Assembly (NCBI GenBank): GCA_052108535.1
Contig: JBQDZM010000008.1
Span: 1-64,000, forward strand
Direction: 5' to 3'
Length of the DNA stretch: 64,000 bases
Source: Galactobacter sp052108535
Lineage (GTDB): Bacteria; Actinomycetota; Actinomycetes; Actinomycetales; Micrococcaceae
In this document: piece after piece, positions 39,017 to 46,119 of the stretch
How the letters are laid out: every line of letters begins with the position of its first letter
Numbering within the stretch: the stretch's first letter is position 1
The notes under the pieces: model-generated
Told to the model about the DNA's origin: nothing
The model's input: the letters and a program-made list of their open reading frames with translations, nothing else
The model's database searches: none
Position numbers and translations under genes: made by a program

Positions 39017-40396
39017 TCACTGCGGCGGTTTCGGCGCCTGCCAGTCCTTGCGCCCGGCAGAGGGGCGCTTGACCGACGATGCAGGCTCAAGCAGGTACTC
39101 GGCCCACTTCTGCACGAGCTGGCCGGCGATGTCGTCGGCCTCCTTCATCTGCTCCCGGCTCGGCTGCTCCGGCCACGGCAGAGCCAGGTCCGCCGCGGCC
39201 GGCCGCAATGATTCGAGGAACAGCCTGTGCAGGATGAACTGCCGCTGCTGCTGCAGGTACTTCAGCCTGCGCTGCTCGCGTTCCCGGCGCGTTGCGATGC
39301 GATCGTACTGCGCGAGCTGCTCCTTGTGCTCGCGCAGCGCACGCTCGTGCCCCCGCACCACCCGCTGCCGACGTGCCAGCTCCTCGGCGTCGAGGTCGGG
39401 CTCCGGCACCGCGGCCGGCTCCTCGACCACGGGCTCGGGCTCCGGTGCCAGTGCGCGAAACGCCGGAGCGGGCCGGGGCACCTCCTCCTGCTCTGCCTCG
39501 GGCTCGGGAGCCGCCTGCTGCGGCGGATCCTGCTCCTCGTCGCTCTGCGGAGCCGCCACGGGGCGGCCGAGGCGCGCGACGATCTCCTCGTAGCCGTACG
39601 CGGTGCCGAGGCCCTGACGGCCGCCCGCACGGGCACGGTGGGGCTTACCGTCCTGCCCGGCGAACTCGTAGGCGAGCCCGCGCTTCTGGGCGTGCTTTTC
39701 CGTGACGACGACGCCGTCGGCGGCCATGCGCTCCTTGAAATCCTCGAAGTCTGAGGCCGCCGCCGCGTGCTCGTCAATCCGCTCCTTGAGGTCATCCCGC
39801 CAGACGTACCTACCCTCGTCCCGCCGGCGCTCGTCGCTCGGGATCATGTGGTCCGAGCCGGCGTGCGCCTTCATGTGCGCTTCGTTGTCGAAGCCGCGGC
39901 GGTCGAGCAGCACCTCGTCAAGCATGTTGCGCGACGTGAATACGTGCCGTTGGGACTCGTGCAGCGCGTAGCCGGCGGGCCGCACCGTGCCGTCGTACAG
40001 CCGCGAGGGGCCATGCCCGACGTTCGCTGTGGCGACGTGGGCGTGCCAGAGCCCGGCGCGGCCGTCCTGCTGCACGACGACGAGCGAGGCATGACCGCTG
40101 TAGGCGCGCTCGGCGAAGGCCCGCGCGTCGTCGAGCACCATGCGTCCTGCGTCGGGATCGTCGGGGTCTGCCTCGTCGCGGCTGTACGACAGGATCGTAT
40201 GCAGCGCTTCGACCTTGAGCCGCTTGCCGTGTTCCGAGCGCGCGAGGCTGACCGCGCGCCGCCAGCCGCCCGGCGTGCACTCGACCCCGGCGTCGTAGAG
40301 GTAGCGCTGACCGCTGTCGTCGTGGGCCGGTTCATCGCGCATGTACGTGCACAGCCTGCTCGCGTTCGTCGACGTGGACTGGATGAGCGCTACCAC
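39017..40396 (-). CDS. Relaxase/mobilisation nuclease (MobA-like)
   Basis: 459 residues. The N-terminal relaxase domain (about 1-270) carries His-Ala-Ser-Leu-Val-Val-Val-Gln-Gln-Asp and Leu-Trp-His-Ala-His-Val-Ala-Thr-Ala-Asn-Val, which fits the histidine motif of Relaxase (PF03432)-type enzymes. The C-terminal half is Glu/Pro-rich and then a long coiled coil. It nicks oriT and pilots the strand during transfer. The GTG start overlaps the MobC stop by a few bases, the standard mobC-mobA layout. It is in one operon with MobC; oriT should lie upstream of MobC. Confidence 0.87.
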   Translation of the reverse strand: MVALIQSTSTNASRLCTYMRDEPAHDDSGQRYLYDAGVECTPGGWRRAVSLARSEHGKRLKVEALHTILSYSRDEADPDDPDAGRMVLDDARAFAERAYSGHASLVVVQQDGRAGLWHAHVATANVGHGPSRLYDGTVRPAGYALHESQRHVFTSRNMLDEVLLDRRGFDNEAHMKAHAGSDHMIPSDERRRDEGRYVWRDDLKERIDEHAAAASDFEDFKERMAADGVVVTEKHAQKRGLAYEFAGQDGKPHRARAGGRQGLGTAYGYEEIVARLGRPVAAPQSDEEQDPPQQAAPEPEAEQEEVPRPAPAFRALAPEPEPVVEEPAAVPEPDLDAEELARRQRVVRGHERALREHKEQLAQYDRIATRREREQRRLKYLQQQRQFILHRLFLESLRPAAADLALPWPEQPSREQMKEADDIAGQLVQKWAEYLLEPASSVKRPSAGRKDWQAPKPPQ

Positions 40397-40893
40397 CGCG
40401 CACCCAATCGGATGAGGAGCGTCGAGAGCTGCTTATCGAGCCTCTCGATCTGGTCGCGCAGCGCCCCGAGCTCGTGCACCGCGTCGGCCACGACGGGGCC
40501 GTGCTTCGCCAGGTTCGCGAGCGCGGCCCGTGCCTGGTCCGAGCGCGTCCGCGGATCTTCTTTGAGAGCCGCCGCCGCAAGGTTCGTGCGCCTCGAAATC
40601 TGGTTCACGTTGGCCCCGACACGACCGACCTCAGGCGTGAGCGCGCCCAGCACCTCAGCGACCTCCCGGGCCAGCTCGCTGCCCGCCCGGCGTTGCTCAG
40701 GTGTGAGGTCGGTCGTCTGAGGATCGGCCCGGCTGAACAGGTCGTGGACGATCTGCTCCGTGCGCCGCCGGCCGCTCGCGGCCCGCCGCTCGTCGAGCTT
40801 GGCCGCCTCCTCCTGCGTGAGCCGCAGCATGACGTTTTTCGAGCGCTTCTCTTCCGCGCTCTTGCACCGCTTCGCGCGCTCCTCATCGGGCAT
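40390..40893 (-). CDS. mobC: Mobilisation protein MobC
   Basis: 167 residues: an N-terminal ribbon-helix-helix-like part (Lys-Asn-Val-Met-Leu-Arg-Leu-Thr-Gln-Glu-Glu-Ala) and the MobC core with Gly-Arg-Val-Gly-Ala-Asn-Val-Asn-Gln-Ile-Ser-Arg, then a helical tail. MobC melts the nic region and helps the relaxase. ATG at 40893 follows GAGGAAGG; an ATG seven codons earlier is possible. Confidence 0.88.
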   Translation of the reverse strand: MPDEERAKRCKSAEEKRSKNVMLRLTQEEAAKLDERRAASGRRRTEQIVHDLFSRADPQTTDLTPEQRRAGSELAREVAEVLGALTPEVGRVGANVNQISRRTNLAAAALKEDPRTRSDQARAALANLAKHGPVVADAVHELGALRDQIERLDKQLSTLLIRLGARW

Positions 40894-41085
40894 CGAATGC
40901 CCCTTCCTCGGCATCGCTCTGCCCTCCCTTCTCGCACCCTCCGGCGCGCTCGTTTCTGCACTCCGTGCGGGCCAGCGCGCTCACGCGCACGGCCCTGCTA
41001 CTCCGTCGTCCATCCGCCCTCCTCCGCATGCTCCACGGCCGCCGACTCCGGTGCGGGCACCGGCTCATCGACCCCGTCGCGGCTC

Positions 41086-41192
41086 GGCCTTATAAACCAC
41101 CCCCGGCCTGGTGGCCGGTGGCGGCTTATAAGGCCTCACGGCGAGCAGTCACGTGCGTAACGCGGGGGGCTTATAAAGTCCCCCCTCGTTAC
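41086..41192. other. Candidate oriT region upstream of mobC
   Basis: Three GGCYTTATAA-type motifs (about 41086, 41123 and 41168) and a 13-bp imperfect hairpin, GTAACG-C-GGGGGG (41157-41169) with CCCCCC-T-CGTTAC (41180-41192), loop CTTATAAAGT, lie in the gene-free 398 bp between mobC and the next gene upstream. oriT regions normally sit here and contain inverted repeats next to nic. No nic consensus was recognised, and a terminator for the gene at 41292 is an alternative. Confidence 0.45.
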
Positions 41193-41291
41193 ACACGCGA
41201 TCAGCTCGCTCAGGAGGCGCTGCCTCCCGAGACCCTCCGCCCCGCGAGCGGGGCCCCGACGGGCGGCTGAGCCGCCCGTGCAACCTGCGGA

Positions 41292-41591
41292 TCACAGGCG
41301 GCCTCCGCCGTCATGATCCTGACCCGCGTGGACCGTCGAATCTCCGAGGCTGTGGGCCACGGATTCGTCGTTCTCGTGGGCCACCAGCTCGGTGTCTCCG
41401 TGGCCCGCGGCGTCGCTGCTCGGCAGTGAGGCCCGTGCCGCGTCGATACGCGCCGCGGTGCCCGTGACGTCCGGGGCGAGGAGGTCGGCGACCTCCCGGC
41501 CGAACGCCTCGTACTCGCGCTTCGTCTGCGCGCGCTGCTTACGCTTCAGCTCCGCGATCTGGTTCGCGAGAGCGTCGCTGTTCTGTGCCAT
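41292..41591 (-). CDS. Hypothetical protein in the mobilisation region
   Basis: 99 residues. The N-terminus is helical and basic (Ala-Glu-Leu-Lys-Arg-Lys-Gln-Arg-Ala-Gln-Thr-Lys-Arg), possibly a coiled coil; the C-terminal half is acidic and low complexity. GGAGC precedes the ATG. It lies between the primase-helicase and the mobilisation genes in the same direction. Possibly a relaxosome or replication accessory factor; unrecognised. Confidence 0.7.
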   Translation of the reverse strand: MAQNSDALANQIAELKRKQRAQTKREYEAFGREVADLLAPDVTGTAARIDAARASLPSSDAAGHGDTELVAHENDESVAHSLGDSTVHAGQDHDGGGRL

Positions 41592-41639
41592 AACCTGCTC
41601 CTTCCGAGAGCTATTAGGTCCTGTTAGGTGATCCGACGA

Positions 41640-43784
41640 CTACGAGACGCGCTCGGTCGCCGGAGGTACGTGATGCTCCTGCCGGGCGATGTGCGTCTGG
41701 ATCGCCGCAAGCGTCGCCTGCCCCTCGGCGAACTGCTCTGCGCGGGCCTCGGCCGACTCTTCGGCTGTGCTGCTCGGCGGGGCCGAAGCTGCGTCGTCGG
41801 CGTCCGCATGAAGGGCCGACATGCGAATGACTCCTGTAGGCTGGTCGGCCAGCTTCGACCGGACCCCAAGCGGCAGCTGCTGTCCCACCTGCCCGGGCCA
41901 ACCTTTGAGGCCGAACTCCTGCGTCAGGGGCTCCCACCTGTGGCACTTCGTCATGGTGCGCCACCGCCGCCTGGTATCCGGATCGACGTGCCACTCCTCA
42001 TCCGCTTCGATCACGCTCGCGATGTGCTCGATGAACTGTCGGTTCGAGATCGGACGCCCGGAAGGGTGCTGCTCCTTGAACCAGCCCTTGAACAGGTCGT
42101 AGAGGAACGTGAACGGCAGCAGGTCCCACTGGAAGGACTCGCGGAACTCGAACCAGAACGCGCGCACCGGGTCGTTGAAAGCCTTGTAGTCATCGAGCAT
42201 CTTCTGGCTGGAGGCCGGCACGTCGAGTGCGTAGTAGTCGTCCATGAACGTCCGCTCCGGCGTGCCGAGGACGCGGACGAGGACGTACTGGAGCACGTCC
42301 TCGCGCTGGAGGAACTCGTCCTTGATGTAGCGCTTCTCGATGCCGGTGAAGCACTTCTCGAAGGGGATGAACACCTGCCTGCGGTAGAACGACTCCGAGC
42401 GGTCGGAGACCAGGGGCTTCTCGTTGAGACACTGGACCATGAAGCCCCAGAACTGGAAGCTGATCGGGTCCTTGTGCTTGCGGTCGACCATGAGGTAGTC
42501 GTGGGTGGTGATCGCCTTGAGATTCGCCGCCTTGTCGACGTAGGTGCCCACGTCGTTCTCGTCGGTGAGGATGGCTGTGGCCCCGGCCAGCTGCTGCAGG
42601 GAGAACTGCTCACCCATCTTCGCCAGCGGCAGGGATACGCACGAGCGCAGCCCGATGAGGTTGCGCATCATCGCCACCAGCGTGCCCTTGCCGTTGTTGC
42701 CGCGGGTGGAGTAGAACCACGCCGACTTGTTCCAGGAGACGTAGGGGCGCAGGGTCGCGCCGACGATCTGCCAGAGCAGGTCGACGATCTCGGGGTCGTC
42801 GGACAGCGAGCGCATCCAGGACTCGACCGACCAGGTCTGGCCCCCGCACACGGAACCTTCCACGCAGTCGGCGCGGATGCAGCCGTCGACGTGGGGTTCG
42901 TCGATGGCGACGTCGCGGGCGTCCGAGTTGTAGTTGACGGCCGCCTTGCCGGTGATGACGTACTCCGGTGAGAACGGCATGAGCAGCTTGGTGCGGTAGT
43001 CGAACAGACCGTTGCCCAGCGGCAGCAGGTCGGGGTCGATCGTGCGCTGACGGCGCGGGGCCAGGGAGCGCACGCGGTTCTCGACTTCCTTGACGGCACT
43101 GTCGTTGAGGTCGGGGGCGTAGGCCCGGGCCAGCGTGGCGATGTGGTCGACGTTGAGCTCGTAGAGCCCGGCGTTCTCCCCGGTCGTGCAGTAGACCGAG
43201 AGCATGTCGCGCTCGGCGGTCTGGCCGGGGGCGTAGATGTTGACCACGTGGTGGATCTCGGTGATGATGCGCGCCACTGCCAAGGGCGGCAGGGTCGTGA
43301 GCCGCCTGAAAGGCCGCAGCGCGTCTGAGGCCTTCATCTCTGTGCCGTCCTCGTCGAACTCCTTGATAAAGAGCTTGCGGAACTGCGCGATGTTGGCGTT
43401 CACGAAGCGGGACAGGGCGCGCCCGATGGCGACCTCGCAGCCCGAGAACGTGGTGTTCTTATACGACTTCTCGATGAGTTCACGCGAAGGCTTCGCGCCC
43501 TGAGGCGGAGGCGGTGCGACGGCGTAGCGATGCTCGACGAGCTGACCCCGCAAACCTCCCCAAGGACCGCCGGGAGCGAAGAACGCGCGGACCAGCCTGT
43601 CAAGGAGATCGGGATACAACAGATCGGTAATCCTCGCCGCGCCCACCGCGCCGCGCACATCGACGTAGTCGTCGACCCCCTGGGAGATCTCGTCCAAACT
43701 GGCGCGTGCGGTAGACCTGTCGGCAGAGCTTGCCTTGTTCTTTGGAACCCCGGGTGCCCGCCCGGGGTTTTTCCTTGCGTTCAT
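41640..43784 (-). CDS. Phage/plasmid-type primase-helicase (P4/D5 family, SF3)
   Basis: 714 residues. The middle and C-terminal regions show the D5_N/SF3 helicase pattern: Ser-Thr-Arg-Gly-Asn-Asn-Gly-Lys-Gly-Thr-Leu (Walker A), Thr-Ala-Ile-Leu-Thr-Asp-Glu-Asn-Asp (Walker B) and Gln-Cys-Leu-Asn-Glu-Lys-Pro (sensor/motif C). The N-terminal third shows no classical primase motif that I can recognise. Such proteins initiate replication of integrative elements and satellite phages, here presumably at the repeat-rich region 35665-35974. The start overlaps the AlpA-like gene stop (ATGA), so the two are coupled. Confidence 0.88.
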   Translation of the reverse strand: MNARKNPGRAPGVPKNKASSADRSTARASLDEISQGVDDYVDVRGAVGAARITDLLYPDLLDRLVRAFFAPGGPWGGLRGQLVEHRYAVAPPPPQGAKPSRELIEKSYKNTTFSGCEVAIGRALSRFVNANIAQFRKLFIKEFDEDGTEMKASDALRPFRRLTTLPPLAVARIITEIHHVVNIYAPGQTAERDMLSVYCTTGENAGLYELNVDHIATLARAYAPDLNDSAVKEVENRVRSLAPRRQRTIDPDLLPLGNGLFDYRTKLLMPFSPEYVITGKAAVNYNSDARDVAIDEPHVDGCIRADCVEGSVCGGQTWSVESWMRSLSDDPEIVDLLWQIVGATLRPYVSWNKSAWFYSTRGNNGKGTLVAMMRNLIGLRSCVSLPLAKMGEQFSLQQLAGATAILTDENDVGTYVDKAANLKAITTHDYLMVDRKHKDPISFQFWGFMVQCLNEKPLVSDRSESFYRRQVFIPFEKCFTGIEKRYIKDEFLQREDVLQYVLVRVLGTPERTFMDDYYALDVPASSQKMLDDYKAFNDPVRAFWFEFRESFQWDLLPFTFLYDLFKGWFKEQHPSGRPISNRQFIEHIASVIEADEEWHVDPDTRRRWRTMTKCHRWEPLTQEFGLKGWPGQVGQQLPLGVRSKLADQPTGVIRMSALHADADDAASAPPSSTAEESAEARAEQFAEGQATLAAIQTHIARQEHHVPPATERVS

Positions 43785-44089
43785 CGCTGCGCCACCTCCG
43801 CGGGGACGAAGGCGGGCGCCAGGCGAGAGAGCTGCTTCGCGGTCAGGTGAGGCGCAGCCGCGACGATCCGCTCGATAGCGGCGTCAACTGCGGCCTTCGA
43901 CTCGGGTGCGCGGAGGGCTTCGAGATCGGCGACGCGTACGAGGTAGCTGCGGCCATCCTTGCGTATGTACGGCAGCTGACCACAGTGGATGCGATTGCGG
44001 AGAGTGGAGTACGAGCCGTACCGACGAGTAGCGGCGGCTTCGGGGAGCGTCAGCTCGGCGTCGAGCTGCGGGTGATCGTAGCGAGGCAT
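43781..44089 (-). CDS. AlpA/excisionase-like helix-turn-helix protein
   Basis: 102 residues. The N-terminal HTH_17-type domain (Glu-Leu-Thr-Leu-Pro-Glu-Ala-Ala-Ala ... Ser-Thr-Leu-Arg-Asn-Arg-Ile ... Leu-Pro-Tyr-Ile-Arg-Lys-Asp-Gly-Arg-Ser-Tyr-Leu-Val-Arg) is typical of excisionases and AlpA-like activators. It is first in the operon with the primase-helicase and lies next to attR. It may activate replication or help excision. Nested inverted repeats at 44122-44170 lie in its promoter. Confidence 0.82.
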   Translation of the reverse strand: MPRYDHPQLDAELTLPEAAATRRYGSYSTLRNRIHCGQLPYIRKDGRSYLVRVADLEALRAPESKAAVDAAIERIVAAAPHLTAKQLSRLAPAFVPAEVAQR

Positions 44090-44121
44090 CGGCTTGCCAG
44101 TCCTTTCGGTCTGACAGCGGC

Positions 44122-44170
44122 GCTAATACCGCAACGTCTCCAGTATCCCTGGAGCTGTCTAGGTATTAGC
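44122..44170 (-). promoter_or_regulatory. Nested inverted repeats upstream of the AlpA-like gene
   Basis: GCTAATACC (44122-44130) pairs with GGTATTAGC (44162-44170); inside, CTCCAG (44138-44143) pairs with CTGGAG (44149-44154). The centre is about 57 bp upstream of the start codon. Likely operator for the replication operon. Confidence 0.55.
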
Positions 44171-44465
44171 CAACCTTGCCGTCTCGCGGGGGCTCGCTAC
44201 TGCCATGCATCCCGCACAGAGCGCTCATTTGGCCGCTCTCTGCCACCACCCGCCTGATGCTTCAGCTTCCGACTCAGACACTCACGGGTGATTGAGCTCG
44301 TCGGGGCCTATCCAGGTCGCGTTCGCTTTGGACGACCCGCGTGCTGGAACCGCGGGTCGAAGGGTTCGCTGTTTGCGTCCGCCCGACCGGCCGGCCGAGC
44401 TTGCATCGAGCTTAGCGCGTTATGACGCGTTGAGTCAAGTATGCTCTAAGTCGATACATAGCGCA
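44171..44465. other. Right terminal region of the element, no gene
   Basis: An open frame from TTG 44292 runs through this stretch into the lipoprotein remnant, but it has no ribosome site and its product looks random up to attR. It is a chance fusion frame. The end holds attR. Confidence 0.55.
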
Positions 44466-44480
44466 TCGGTCGGCATCGCC
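44437..44480 (+). other. attR, right attachment site of the integrative element
   Basis: Element arm AAGTATGCTCTA (44437-44448) is the reverse complement of the attL arm. The shared GCA is at 44463-44465; host lipoprotein sequence follows in frame. A GATAC also occurs near both ends, but using it as core would not restore the host frame. Confidence 0.75.
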
Positions 44481-45134
44481 GCCCTGCTGGCACTGACCGC
44501 CTGCAGCGGCTCAGACGACAAGGAACCGGCTCCGGAACCGGCCAGTTCCTCTGCCGCCGAGGAAGAGACCACCGAGGCCCCGGCTCCGGACGACACCGAC
44601 GAGGCGACCACCACTGACGAGGCCGAGGGCGAAGACGGCGAGACCTCGGACAGCGCCGACGGCGGCTCTGCCGACGGCGAGCTGACCGAGATCAAGGCCA
44701 GCTCGGAGAAGGGCACCGACTCCGTCCTGGAGCACAGCTTCGAGGCCACCGGAATCGCGTTGGGCTTCAAGGGCTCCGGGGACCGCGTGGACCCGCCCGG
44801 AAACAACAAGTACGTGGCCATCAAGGTCAAAGCCACCGCCGGCACCAAGTACGCCAACGGCCTGAACTGCACCTCCTTCAAGCTGAAGGATGAAAGGGCC
44901 AGCCAGGCCCGTGGGTCCACCAGCCAACTCGAAGAGCGCCTGGAGGAGCTGGGCCTGACTCCCTTCGAGCGCATCCGCAGCGGAGAGAGCGGCGAGGGAT
45001 GGTGCGGCTACTACTTGGAGGACCCCACCAAGGACAACCTCACTATGGAGTACTCGCGCCTGGGCCTGAAGGATTCCGATGGTAACGAGGAGCCGCCGGA
45101 GTCCAAGGAACTGAAGATCACGCCTGAGGGCTGA
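44466..45134 (+). pseudogene. Lipoprotein gene, 3' part, separated from its start by the element
   Basis: It reads Ser-Val-Gly-Ile-Ala-Ala-Leu-Leu-Ala-Leu-Thr-Ala-Cys-Ser-Gly-Ser, then a long acidic Glu/Ala/Thr/Pro linker and a folded part resembling DUF4352-type immunoglobulin-like domains (Leu-Gly-Phe-Lys-Gly-Ser ... Tyr-Val-Ala-Ile-Lys-Val-Lys-Ala). Its own start and ribosome site are at the other end of the element (15-53). Function unknown; the insertion should abolish normal expression. Confidence 0.82.
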
Positions 45135-45152
45135 TCCTCACTGCTCAAAGAT

Positions 45153-45184
45153 GGTCGCCCGGTTTGTTCGTGGACCGGGCGACC
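45153..45184. terminator. Bidirectional terminator hairpin
   Basis: GGTCGCCCGGT (45153-45163) pairs with ACCGGGCGACC (45174-45184), followed by TTCTGC. It lies between the convergent lipoprotein remnant and the regulator gene. Confidence 0.75.
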
Positions 45185-45197
45185 TTCTGCGTCTCGG

Positions 45198-45821
45198 TCA
45201 GGCGGAGGCTCCGACCACCTTGAGCACCGCTGGGTGATCTCCGGCCTCCGCCACCAAGCGGAATCCGACACCACGCACCGACACCACCTGCACCACGCCG
45301 CCCACCGCGGCCAGTCGCCTGCGCAACCGCTTCACGGCTGAGAAGAGCATGTCGGTGTCCCCCAGATATTCAACCTTCCACACCGTCTCGGCGATGTCCG
45401 CGAAGGTCCACACCTTCCCGGTGTCTCCGGCGAGCAGCTGGAGCAGATCGAACTCGCGGGCTGACATGTCCACGGTCTGGCCGTCCACGGCGACCTCGCG
45501 CAGGCCACGGTCCATCACCAAGGGCCCCACACGCAGATATCGGCTGGGTGCCTCCGACGCCCCGGTTCCACCCTCAGACGTAGACGTTCCACCGTCAGGC
45601 GTGGCGGTTCCGCCCGCCGACGTGGAGGTGCCGTCGGCACCGAGGTGACCCGCGCCGTCGGACAGGGAACCAGCGTTGGCCAACAAGGCTCCGACCACCT
45701 CGGCATCGGAGGCCGCGACGACTACGGCCGCGCCGTTGAGCGCTCGGGTCAGCCGCGCGACATCCTCTGGAGTGGACCCAACGCAGATGACGTAGGGGGT
45801 GTCTTTCTCTCCGGTCGACAC
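45198..45821 (-). CDS. OmpR/PhoB-type winged-helix regulator with a pseudo-receiver
   Basis: About 207 residues. GTG 45821 follows AGGAGG and is preferred over a longer frame. Residues 1-50 resemble a shortened receiver (Val-Ile-Cys-Val-Gly-Ser ... Ala-Val-Val-Val-Ala-Ala-Ser-Asp) without a complete phosphorylation site. A repeated Ser/Thr/Gly linker (about 60-90) leads to a Trans_reg_C domain (about 95-190; Leu-Arg-Glu-Val-Ala-Val-Asp-Gly, Ser-Ala-Arg-Glu-Phe-Asp-Leu-Leu, Gly-Val-Gly-Phe-Arg-Leu). No kinase gene is near. It is probably an orphan regulator not controlled by phosphorylation. Confidence 0.85.
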   Translation of the reverse strand: MSTGEKDTPYVICVGSTPEDVARLTRALNGAAVVVAASDAEVVGALLANAGSLSDGAGHLGADGTSTSAGGTATPDGGTSTSEGGTGASEAPSRYLRVGPLVMDRGLREVAVDGQTVDMSAREFDLLQLLAGDTGKVWTFADIAETVWKVEYLGDTDMLFSAVKRLRRRLAAVGGVVQVVSVRGVGFRLVAEAGDHPAVLKVVGASA

Positions 45822-46026
45822 TGCGACCTCCTGGCGGTGATGAAAGGAGTGTGAGACCAGTTCAGGAACCGACTCAACCCGGCCGGAACCTGAACGAATT
45901 GCTTCAGTCTTACATATAACAGTGTTTCCTGACACAGGGGATTCTCAAGGAAACCCAATCTTCACAGAATTCGCGTCTCGAAAGGTCATACGTCCACCGC
46001 CGCGCCAGCGACGGTCAGACAACGAG

Positions 46027-46075
46027 GAACAGGGCCGCGGACCGCGTCTTAACGACGCAACCCACGACCCTGTTC
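46027..46075 (-). terminator. Stem-loop after the subtilase gene
   Basis: GAACAGGG (46027-46034) pairs with CCCTGTTC (46068-46075), with an inner stem GCGTC/GACGC. It lies 45 bp beyond the protease stop codon. Confidence 0.6.
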
Positions 46076-46119
46076 ACTCATTCCTAGGAACCAACGGGCT
46101 CCCGAAGCGATTCACCTCC

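Larger units (their letters stand above)
54..44465. mobile_element. Integrative and mobilisable element, about 44.4 kb
   Basis: The element is bounded by attL and attR, which split a lipoprotein gene. It carries its own large serine integrase at the left end and, at the right end, an AlpA-like HTH protein, primase-helicase, relaxase, MobC and ardA. No type IV secretion genes or FtsK/TraB-type translocase are visible, so it looks mobilisable rather than self-conjugative. Cargo: restriction-modification, siderophore uptake, a UvrA2-like ATPase, and several insertion sequences and transposons. Whether it still excises is unknown. Confidence 0.8.

Noticed and set aside
61..44457. GATAC as the integration core
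   Set aside because: GATAC occurs at 61-65 and 44453-44457, but joining there leaves the host lipoprotein out of frame with a stop. The GCA junction restores the frame and gives near-symmetric arms.
44292..45134. Open frame from TTG 44292 as a complete 280-residue lipoprotein
   Set aside because: The first 58 residues run through element DNA and attR, have no ribosome site and no signal-peptide logic. The real 5' end is at 15-53.
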